The position numbers and the translations under genes were made by a program. The notes under the pieces are model-generated. The model had not been told where the DNA came from. It was given only the letters and a program-made list of their open reading frames with translations, and ran no database searches. A stretch of 19,113 bases of DNA from Streptomyces sp. WM6386 (GTDB lineage: Bacteria > Actinomycetota > Actinomycetes > Streptomycetales > Streptomycetaceae): the NCBI RefSeq assembly GCF_000972385.1, contig NZ_JXTE01000104.1, positions 1 to 19,113 on the forward strand. Reading direction: 5' to 3'. How positions within the stretch are numbered: the first letter of the stretch is position 1; the number at the start of each line of letters is the position of its first letter. Shown here one piece after another: positions 13,479 to 19,113 of the stretch.

Positions 13479-14453
13479 TCAGCCGTCTGTTGTGGAATGG
13501 GACCGCACAGTCGGGCTGACGGCGCGGGCCCGTGCCACAGCCCTGGACCAGATCTCGGCGACCTTGTGCAGCCTGGACTTGTCGGCGACGGGCAGCGAGG
13601 CCGCGTACTGCTTGCGCAGCGAGAGCACCGTGGACGGGATGTGCAACCGCGCGGCGCACTCCCCGTCTCCCACCGCCACCGCGATCTCCCGTCGGCGCAA
13701 CTCCTCGGTCGCGCCCCGGTTGCGGAACTCGGCGCTGAGACGCTCGCTCGCCTCTTCGGGGGTCGGGTAGGGATGCCCCTTCTCCCTCATGCACGTCCGC
13801 CAGTCGCGCAGGGCGGCCGTGTACCGGGGGGCGCGGGTCACCTGGTCCGTGAGCGAGGCGTCGAGGTTCTGCGGGATGTGCATCGCCGCCGCCCAGCCGT
13901 CCAGGTCGCCGAACAGCCGTCTGCGGCTGTCCGCCTCGCAACCCACGGCCGAGAAGGTGACGGTGCTGCCCGCGCCGAACCTGATCTCCCGCAGGTCCCC
14001 CGGAGTGCCGCGCAGAGCTCGCAGATACGCGTCCGCTTCCCCGGCCGGCAGCCGGGCCACGTACTGGTCGTTGGTCGGACCGTCGGTGTCCGCCGTCTTC
14101 CGGGCACGCTCCGCCGAGAACCTCGCATACAGCCCGTAGCCTTCGCGGCGCCGGGTGTCCAAGCCGATCTCCCGCTCCTCGTAGGAGCCTGTGGCCGGGG
14201 CGAACGCGTCGACTCGGTAGGGGAAGCCCTTGGCGGTCATGCATGCCGCGATGAGTTCGGTCTCGGCGTGGAAGAGCCGGGCCTCGTCCAGCGCCTGGCC
14301 ACCCGAACGCGTGAGCAACGCGAGCTCGGCCGGGCCGAGTTCCGGCGTGGGCGCCGGGGCCGAGCCGGAGTCGCTGCATGCCGTCAACACGAGAGCAGCC
14401 GCCACGGCGCAGGCGTAGAAGGCTGCGCTTGTCGCCTTCCGGCGGTGTGTCAT
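13479..14453 (-). CDS. Lipoprotein with a duplicated CMxxKGxPY motif
   Basis: The protein has 324 residues and no recognised named family. A type II signal peptide is clear: MTHRRKATSAAFYACAVAAA followed by the lipobox LTAC with Cys26 as the lipid-bearing residue, then a Ser/Pro linker. So it is anchored on the outer face of the membrane. In the mature part the motif CMTAKGFPY (71-79) recurs as CMREKGHPY (221-229). Each copy is followed by another cysteine (Cys172 and Cys266), which suggests two related halves and possible disulphides. The ATG at 14453 follows the I36-type gene by 93 bases, with a hairpin in between. It is likely cotranscribed in part with that gene. Function is unknown. Confidence 0.8.
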   Translation of the reverse strand: MTHRRKATSAAFYACAVAAALVLTACSDSGSAPAPTPELGPAELALLTRSGGQALDEARLFHAETELIAACMTAKGFPYRVDAFAPATGSYEEREIGLDTRRREGYGLYARFSAERARKTADTDGPTNDQYVARLPAGEADAYLRALRGTPGDLREIRFGAGSTVTFSAVGCEADSRRRLFGDLDGWAAAMHIPQNLDASLTDQVTRAPRYTAALRDWRTCMREKGHPYPTPEEASERLSAEFRNRGATEELRRREIAVAVGDGECAARLHIPSTVLSLRKQYAASLPVADKSRLHKVAEIWSRAVARARAVSPTVRSHSTTDG

Positions 14454-14513
14454 ACGACCGTCCCCTTCTCTGGACGCACACGGCGTTCCGTCCGTGGAAA
14501 TGGGCGCGAGTGG

Positions 14514-14539
14514 CGGGCGGTGCCCATGGACACCGCCCG
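14514..14539 (-). terminator. Hairpin between the I36-type and lipoprotein genes
   Basis: CGGGCGGTG (14514-14522) pairs with CACCGCCCG (14531-14539) around an eight-base loop, just past the I36-type stop. It may end or attenuate transcription before the lipoprotein gene. Confidence 0.65.
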
Positions 14540-14546
14540 GGCGCGC

Positions 14547-15032
14547 TCAGTCGAACGGGTTGGGACCGCCGCACGCGGAGGTGGTCGTGTCGCTGGGCGA
14601 GATCCAGCTGTTGGACGAGAAGTTGTTGTTGTGCGAGGAGGCGAACTGGGTCTCACCGGAACCGCGGGACAACCGGTAGAAGCCGCCGCTGTAGTTCGTC
14701 CCGGTCCACATGACCGCGTTACAGCTGACCCCGTTGTTGTAGGCGGAGGAGGCACAGTCGCTCCAGGTGCCGTTCGGGCAGGCGCTCTGGCCGAACACCC
14801 CCCAGTTCGAGTTCCGTCCGGACAACTCGCCCGGTCCGGCGCCCGTGTAGTTCTCACCGTTCCAGAAACAGAGGTTCCCCGAGTCGCAGCCGGCGGGCGC
14901 GGCCGCTATCGCCACGCTCGAGGGCAGGGCGGCGGACGTACCGGCGACGCCACCCGACGAGGCCGCGGACGTTCCGGCCAGACCGGCGACCGCCAGGACC
15001 GCTCCCGCCGCGACTGACAAGAGTCTCTTCAC
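14547..15032 (-). CDS. Secreted peptidase inhibitor I36-type / beta-gamma-crystallin-like protein
   Basis: The protein has 161 residues. MKRLLSVAAGAVLAVAGLAGTSAA is a signal peptide, and the alanine-rich stretch to about residue 47 may be a propeptide. The mature domain has the I36 (SMI-like) layout: CDSGNLCFWNGENYTG (49-64), six cysteines in total (49, 55, 85, 93, 104, 154) and a second strand pair NAVMWTGTNYSGGFYRLSRG. Relatives inhibit metalloproteases or are structural crystallin-fold proteins outside the cell; inhibition is inferred from the family only. The GTG start at 15032 has GGAAGGAG seven bases upstream. It is divergent from the DUF5937 regulator gene, a likely controller. Confidence 0.85.
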   Translation of the reverse strand: MKRLLSVAAGAVLAVAGLAGTSAASSGGVAGTSAALPSSVAIAAAPAGCDSGNLCFWNGENYTGAGPGELSGRNSNWGVFGQSACPNGTWSDCASSAYNNGVSCNAVMWTGTNYSGGFYRLSRGSGETQFASSHNNNFSSNSWISPSDTTTSACGGPNPFD

Positions 15033-15178
15033 GCATTTCTCCTTCCGATATGGCCAGAATGCATCGGCCGTTCATGGCGCCCGAATTCCTAGAACCGGCA
15101 AAAGAGTCTCGCCCGGTCCTTTCCGGAAGCCGATCCGGCCATGTTGCGCATGACTGGCCTGAGCTGACCGGTACAGCA

Positions 15179-15208
15179 TTGCCCGCCGATGCGAGAGCGG
15201 TCCATGAT
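15179..15208 (+). promoter_or_regulatory. Possible promoter of the DUF5937 regulator gene
   Basis: TTGCCC (15179-15184) and CATGAT (15203-15208) are spaced by 18 bases, a fair match to vegetative sigma consensus. They lie 44 bases before the chosen ATG. The prediction is by eye and weak. Confidence 0.3.
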
Positions 15209-15251
15209 GCTGAATCTCATAGAAAAAGCGCAGGTACAGGGGAGGAATGAA

Positions 15252-16265
15252 ATGCTCCGCATTCATTTCACGGACGCCGACCTCGCCCGGACACGCGTTG
15301 CCCGCTCACCCGACCCGATGTGGGAGATCACCACGAGCCTGCACCGCCTCCAGACGAAACGAGGCCGCTGGTTCCATGCGGAATGGCACAGATCGACCCG
15401 CGAGCGCATCGCGGATCGAGGAATCGGAAGCCTGCTGCAGAAGTTCTTACTGCCGCTCTTTCCCAGGGCCGCCTATTTTCCCGACTTCCTCACGCCGGGT
15501 CAGGACGCTGATGAGGAACTCGACGGCGGTCTCGAAGGCATGGTCGCCACATCGCCAGACCGGGTTCTGAAGGAAATGGCGATCTTCGACCGCAGGGTGG
15601 GCGCCCCCTCCTGGGCGCCCCGCATCGCCGAGAAAGAGGCGAGGCAGGAACTCGCGGCGGCGCTGCGCACCTATTACGACGTCGCCGTCGCTCCGTACGC
15701 CGAGCGGATGCAGGCACGCATGGACGCCGAGCGGGCCCTCCGCTGCCGGCACGCCCTCGATGGCGGTATCGGGGGGATGCTGGCGAGCCTCGGACCCGCC
15801 ATGTGCTGGCGGCCGCCGGTCCTGCACGTCTCGTTCACGGTCGCGGACCGGGACCTCCATCTGAACGGGCGAGGGCTGGTGCTGATCCCGTCCTACTTCG
15901 CCGCGCAGAATCCGACCACCCTCGCCGACCCGGAACTGCCGCCCGTCCTGGTCTACCCGGTCCACCGCGCCGCCCCGGGACGCCCCCCGCTCGCCACCGT
16001 GGCCGCGAACGCCGGTGCACCCCTCACGGCACTGCTCGGGCGCGCGCGGGCCGGGGTGTTGCGGGCCACCGCCGCGGGAGCCACGACCGGCGAGATCGCT
16101 CGCGTCACAGGCATCTCCGCGTCGTCCGCGAGCAAGCACACCACGACCCTGCGGGAGGCAGGGCTGATCACCAGCCATCGGCACGCGACGACGGTGCTGC
16201 ACACGTTGACGCCTGCGGGGGCCGCGGTTCTGCGGGCGGCCACCCGCACCGCGCCCGACGCTTGA
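15252..16265 (+). CDS. DUF5937 / ArsR-like winged-helix transcriptional regulator with a TTA codon
   Basis: The protein has 337 residues. The N-terminal 240 residues (MLRIHFTDADLARTRVARSPDPMWEITTSLHRLQ...; MCWRPPVLHVSF; GRGLVLIPSYF) match what I know as DUF5937. A C-terminal ArsR-type winged helix occupies about 258-330 (RAGVLRATAAGATTGEIARVTGISASSASKHTTTLREAGLI), with the recognition helix SSASKHTTTLREAG. ATG at 15252 was chosen because GGGGAGG ends six bases before it; another ATG at 15247 is out of frame. Leu66 is encoded by TTA (15447-15449), so translation should need the bldA tRNA, active late in development. It is divergent from the secreted I36-type protein gene and convergent with icmA. 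Confidence 0.85.
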   Translation: MLRIHFTDADLARTRVARSPDPMWEITTSLHRLQTKRGRWFHAEWHRSTRERIADRGIGSLLQKFLLPLFPRAAYFPDFLTPGQDADEELDGGLEGMVATSPDRVLKEMAIFDRRVGAPSWAPRIAEKEARQELAAALRTYYDVAVAPYAERMQARMDAERALRCRHALDGGIGGMLASLGPAMCWRPPVLHVSFTVADRDLHLNGRGLVLIPSYFAAQNPTTLADPELPPVLVYPVHRAAPGRPPLATVAANAGAPLTALLGRARAGVLRATAAGATTGEIARVTGISASSASKHTTTLREAGLITSHRHATTVLHTLTPAGAAVLRAATRTAPDA

Positions 16266-16296
16266 GCCGCCCTGTCCGCTCGGGGTCGGTGCGGGC

Positions 16297-17997
16297 TCAG
16301 AACCCCGCGGGCTCCGTATAGACGCCCCACTCGTCCCGTAGCACCCCGCAGATCTCACCGAGGGTCGCTTCGGCCCGTACGGCGTCCAGCATCGGCCCGA
16401 TCATGTTGCCGCCGTCCCGCGCGGCCGCGAGCATCGTGTCGAGCGCGGTGCGTACCGCGGCCTCGTCCCGCGCGCCCTTGCGGGCGCCCAGCGCGCGCAC
16501 CTGCTCCCGCTCCACCTCGTGGCTGACCCGCAGGATCTCCAGGTCGCCGGTGACGGAGCCGTGGTGGACGTTGACGCCCACCACCCTCTTGTCGCCCTTC
16601 TCCACGGACCGCTGGTACTGGAACGCGGACTCGGCGATCTCGCCGGTGAACCAGCCGTCCTCGATGCCGCGCAGGATGCCGGAGGTGATGGGACCGATGG
16701 GATGCCGCCCGTCGGGATGGGCCCGCAGCCCGCGCTCCCTGATCTGCTCGAAGATCTTCTCGGCGTCGGCCTCGATACGGTCGGTCAGTTGCTCCACGTA
16801 CCACGAACCACCCAGCGGATCCGCCACGTTGGCGACCCCGGTCTCCTCCATGAGTACCTGCTGGGTCCGCAGCGCGATCTCCGCGGCCTGCTCGGACGGG
16901 AGCGCGAGGGTCTCGTCGAGGGCGTTGGTGTGCAGGGAGTTGGTGCCGCCGAGCACGGCCGCGAGCGCCTCGACGGCCGTCCGTACGACGTTGTTGTACG
17001 GCTGCTGCGCGGTCAGCGACACCCCGGCGGTCTGGGTGTGGAACCGCAGCCACTGCGCCTTGTCGCTCTGCGCCCCGTACACGTCCCGCATCCACCGCGC
17101 CCAGATCCTGCGGGCCGCGCGGAACTTGGCGATCTCCTCGAAGAAATCGACGTGGGCGTCGAAGAAGAAGGAGAGCCCGGGCGCGAAGACCTCGACGTCG
17201 AGTCCGCGACTCAGCCCCAGCTCCACGTACCCGAATCCGTCGGCGAGCGTGTAGGCGAGCTCCTGGGCGGCCGTCGATCCCGCTTCCCGGATGTGGTAGC
17301 CGGAGACGGAGAGCGGCTTGTACGCAGGAATACCGGCCGCGCAGTACTCCATCAGATCCCCGATGAGCCGCAGATGGGGCTCGGGCTGGAAGAGCCACTC
17401 CTTCTGCGCGATGTACTCCTTGAAGATGTCGGTCTGGAGAGTGCCGTTGAGCACCCCGGGATCGACGCCCTGCCGCTCGGCGGCGACGAGATACATGCAG
17501 AAGACGGGCACGGCGGGCCCACTGATGGTCATGGAGGTGGTGACGTCCCCGAGCGGGATGTCCTTGAACAGCACCTCCATGTCGGCGGCCGAGTCGATGG
17601 CCACCCCGCAGTGCCCGACCTCCCCGAGCGACCGGGGGTCGTCGGAGTCCCGCCCCATGAGGGTCGGCATGTCAAAAGCGACGGACAGACCGCCGCCCCC
17701 GTTGGCGAGGATCTTCTTGTACCGCTCGTTGGTCTGCTCGGCGTTCCCGAACCCGGCGAACTGCCGAATGGTCCACGTGCGCCCCCGGTACCCGGTCGGA
17801 TAGAGCCCCCGCGTGAACGGATACTCCCCCGGCCACCCGATCCGCTCGAACCCCTCATACCGGTCCCCCACCCGAGGCCCGTACACCGGCTCCACGGCAT
17901 CCCCGGACAACGTGGTGAAGTCCGCCTCCCGCTTACGCGAGGCGTCGTACCGGGCCTGCCACCGTCGGCGGCCCTCTTCGATGGCGTCAGCGTCCAT
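16297..17997 (-). CDS. icmA: Isobutyryl-CoA mutase large subunit
   Basis: The 566-residue subunit works with the B12-binding subunit IcmB to interconvert isobutyryl-CoA and n-butyryl-CoA using adenosylcobalamin. That links valine breakdown with butyryl-CoA used for polyketides. The methylmalonyl-CoA mutase-like TIM barrel is clear: TWTIRQFAGFGNAEQTNERYK (75-94), GGGGLSVAFDMPTLMGRDSDDP (100-121) and TDIFKEYIAQKEWLF (189-203). Phe80 and Gln198 replace the Tyr and Arg seen in methylmalonyl-CoA mutase and are the known marks of isobutyryl-CoA specificity. The protein ends after the barrel with no cobalamin-binding DxHxxG domain, so it needs a separate subunit, which is not in this window. The ATG at 17997 lies seven bases from a perfect palindrome and has only a weak GAAG ribosome binding site. 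Confidence 0.95.
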   Translation of the reverse strand: MDADAIEEGRRRWQARYDASRKREADFTTLSGDAVEPVYGPRVGDRYEGFERIGWPGEYPFTRGLYPTGYRGRTWTIRQFAGFGNAEQTNERYKKILANGGGGLSVAFDMPTLMGRDSDDPRSLGEVGHCGVAIDSAADMEVLFKDIPLGDVTTSMTISGPAVPVFCMYLVAAERQGVDPGVLNGTLQTDIFKEYIAQKEWLFQPEPHLRLIGDLMEYCAAGIPAYKPLSVSGYHIREAGSTAAQELAYTLADGFGYVELGLSRGLDVEVFAPGLSFFFDAHVDFFEEIAKFRAARRIWARWMRDVYGAQSDKAQWLRFHTQTAGVSLTAQQPYNNVVRTAVEALAAVLGGTNSLHTNALDETLALPSEQAAEIALRTQQVLMEETGVANVADPLGGSWYVEQLTDRIEADAEKIFEQIRERGLRAHPDGRHPIGPITSGILRGIEDGWFTGEIAESAFQYQRSVEKGDKRVVGVNVHHGSVTGDLEILRVSHEVEREQVRALGARKGARDEAAVRTALDTMLAAARDGGNMIGPMLDAVRAEATLGEICGVLRDEWGVYTEPAGF

Positions 17998-18004
17998 GCT
18001 TCAA

Positions 18005-18028
18005 ATTTACTAGGACGTCCTAGTAAAT
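18005..18028. promoter_or_regulatory. icmA: 24-base perfect palindrome at the icmA start
   Basis: The left half is ATTTACTAGGAC and the right half its exact reverse complement, with no spacer; the next base pair outward does not match. It ends seven bases before the icmA ATG. On the coding strand it contains TAGTAA and TAAATT, which could serve as a -10 element. A protein bound here would block both initiation of transcription and access to the start codon. It is an AT-rich island in a GC-rich context and a strong operator candidate, perhaps for a TetR or MarR protein. Confidence 0.8.
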
Positions 18029-18069
18029 GTCGATGGAGAACCGCCGCGAGCTCACTCGCAGCGGTGGAG

Positions 18070-18408
18070 TTACGCCTTGGCGACGGCCGCGCCGTCCTCG
18101 GCGACCTGGCCCTCGAGCTCGTGAGTGATCTTGCGCTCCACGAAGAAGGCGGCCGTCGGAATCGTTCCTGCGAGCAGGACCCAGAGCTGCTTCTTGACCG
18201 GCCACTTGGCCTTGGAACCCAGGTCGAAGGCGAAGACCAGGTAGATGACGTAGAGCCAGCCATGGGCGATGCCGACGACGCTCGTGAAGCTGTCCGCGCC
18301 GTCCATCTCGAGCAGGTACTTGGCGATGACGCCCAGGGTCAGCAGGACGAGCAGCACGCCGGTGACGTAGGCCATGACGCGGTAGCGGGTCAGCACGCTC
18401 TTTTTCAT
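18070..18408 (-). CDS. DUF3817 family membrane protein
   Basis: The 112-residue protein has three or four membrane helices: RVMAYVTGVLLVLLTLGVIAKYLL (about 9-32), IAHGWLYVIYLVFAFDLG (about 47-64) and LWVLLAGTIPTAAFFVERKI (about 75-94). The tract HGWLYVIYLVFAFDL with the start MKKSVLTRYRVMAYVTG is characteristic of DUF3817, a short actinobacterial integral membrane family of unknown role. The C-terminal tail is acidic and hydrophilic. The ATG at 18408 is followed at once by two lysines, and upstream lies 66 bases to the MarR stop on the same strand. It probably forms a transcription unit with the MarR gene or is transcribed alone, while icmA downstream appears to have its own control site. Confidence 0.88.
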   Translation of the reverse strand: MKKSVLTRYRVMAYVTGVLLVLLTLGVIAKYLLEMDGADSFTSVVGIAHGWLYVIYLVFAFDLGSKAKWPVKKQLWVLLAGTIPTAAFFVERKITHELEGQVAEDGAAVAKA

Positions 18409-18474
18409 GGGTACGAGCGTAACCGCCGGTTTCGAACGATCTTCCGGCGCCCCTGAAGGGCCCCGGCGTGTCCG

Positions 18475-18984
18475 TCAGTCCTCGTCGAAGTCGTGCGCGG
18501 CCACCCGTAGTGGCCTCAGCATCGCGAAGAGTTCGGCGCACTCCTCCGCGTCGTACACGCCCAGTCCGAAGTCCATGGCCATGAGGTCGCGGGTGGCGGA
18601 TTCGACGACCTCGCGGCCCTTTTCCGTGATGACGGCCAGCGTGCCGCGCCCATCGTTGGGGTTGGGCTTTCTGTCCACGAGGCCCGATTTCACCAGGCGG
18701 TCGACCGTGTTGGTGACCGACGTGGGGTGGACCATCAGACGCTCGCCGATCTTGGACATGGTCAGCTCGCCGGCCTTGGAGAAGGTGAGCAGGACCAGGG
18801 CCTCGTAGCGCGCGAAGGTCAGTCCGTAGGGCTTGACGACCGCGTCGACCTCGGCGAGGAGGATCTGGTGGGCGCGCATGATCGAGGTGATCGCGGCCAT
18901 GGACGGCACGTTTCCCCAGCGCTGCTTCCAGAGTTCGTCGGCGCGGGCGATGGGGTCGAAGGGAAGACTGAGGGGCTTCGGCAC
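18475..18984 (-). CDS. MarR family transcriptional regulator
   Basis: The 169-residue protein shows the complete MarR layout. N-terminal dimerisation helices (about 10-55) are followed by LTFARYEALVLLTFSKAGELTMSKIGERLMVHPTSVTNTVDRLVKSGLVDRKPNPNDGRGTLAVITEKG (55-123). The recognition helix lies around 87-99 (PTSVTNTVDRLVK) and the winged DGRG turn at 111-114. It binds DNA as a dimer and typically responds to a small phenolic or acyl ligand, here unknown. The ATG at 18984 is 11 bases after the stop of the upstream membrane protein gene on the same strand, so the two are likely cotranscribed. Control of the nearby icmA palindrome is possible but unproven. Confidence 0.92.
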   Translation of the reverse strand: MPKPLSLPFDPIARADELWKQRWGNVPSMAAITSIMRAHQILLAEVDAVVKPYGLTFARYEALVLLTFSKAGELTMSKIGERLMVHPTSVTNTVDRLVKSGLVDRKPNPNDGRGTLAVITEKGREVVESATRDLMAMDFGLGVYDAEECAELFAMLRPLRVAAHDFDED

Positions 18985-18995
18985 GGCACCAGACC

Positions 18996-19112
18996 TTACC
19001 GGCCGGTCACATGCTGGTCAGCACCGTCTTGGCATTCGGTCCGGCGGACCGCCACGGCCAGCAGCGCACAGCACGCCGTCCCCAGCACCCCCGCCCCCGC
19101 CACGGTCCCCGC
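18996..19112 (-). CDS. C-terminal end of a membrane protein, probably a transporter (partial)
   Basis: Only the last 38 codons are in the window, reading from the right edge to a TAA at 18996-18998. They encode one hydrophobic helix (AGTVAGAGVLGTACCALLAVAV) and a short basic, hydrophilic tail RRTECQDGADQHVTGR. This is the usual end of a major facilitator-type or other polytopic transporter. The tight spacing to the MarR gene resembles efflux pump-MarR operons. The family cannot be proved from this fragment. Confidence 0.6.
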   Translation of the reverse strand, partial: AGTVAGAGVLGTACCALLAVAVRRTECQDGADQHVTGR

Positions 19113-19113
19113 G

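Noticed and set aside
11626..14574. A 982-codon open frame on the minus strand
   Set aside because: Only its last 326 codons are the thioredoxin-TPR gene. The rest runs antisense through the TetR gene and out of frame through the lipoprotein gene; it is open because of high GC, not because of a fusion.
16519..18456. A 645-codon plus-strand open frame opposite icmA
   Set aside because: It is the complement of icmA and DUF3817 codons in a GC-rich genome, with no family resemblance and no ribosome binding site.

Overview
The window looks like a chromosomal segment of a Streptomyces species. It is very GC-rich, several genes start with GTG, and leucine TTA codons are almost absent: I found one in frame. 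From memory, the gene order matches the S. coelicolor chromosome around pfkA2 - pta - ackA - pyk2 and on to icmA (about SCO5426 down to SCO5412). The exact species cannot be fixed from the sequence alone.

Left end (1-2140) is the accessory-looking part. It has an inverted repeat with 24-base arms at the window edge, degraded coding remnants, and a copy of what looks like a dispersed Streptomyces intergenic repeat. Next comes a small gene interrupted by nine tandem copies of a heptanucleotide that put its two halves in different frames. A PPOX-fold oxidoreductase gene (minus) overlaps the end of that small gene tail to tail and is divergent from a helix-turn-helix regulator gene (plus).

Central carbon block (2190-8320). 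pfkA (minus) is divergent from pta-ackA, which are translationally coupled by a GTGA overlap, followed by pyk with its own putative promoter. Together they encode the committed step of glycolysis, the last step of glycolysis, and the acetyl-CoA/acetyl-phosphate/acetate overflow branch with substrate-level ATP formation. A strong bidirectional terminator closes the block.

Envelope block (8357-10959, minus). DUF6230 secreted protein, DUF6114 membrane protein and a secreted or membrane-anchored Ser/Ala/Asp-rich protein with an 11-residue helical repeat form a likely operon of unknown function. Upstream lies a 666-base gene-free region with three dyads, two built on TTACT/AGTAA and one on TTACCAA/TTGGTAA, plus a hairpin.

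Right part (11626-19113). A thioredoxin-TPR co-chaperone-like gene is divergent from a TetR regulator gene. These are followed by a lipoprotein gene and a peptidase-inhibitor I36-type secreted protein gene (both minus). Divergent from them is a DUF5937/ArsR-like regulator gene (plus) carrying the one TTA codon found, so probably bldA-dependent. Then come icmA (large subunit of coenzyme-B12-dependent isobutyryl-CoA mutase, with diagnostic Phe80 and Gln198), behind a perfect 24-base palindrome, a DUF3817 membrane protein, a MarR regulator, and the 3' end of a membrane protein, probably a transporter, all minus. No rRNA, tRNA, CRISPR array or insertion sequence was recognised.
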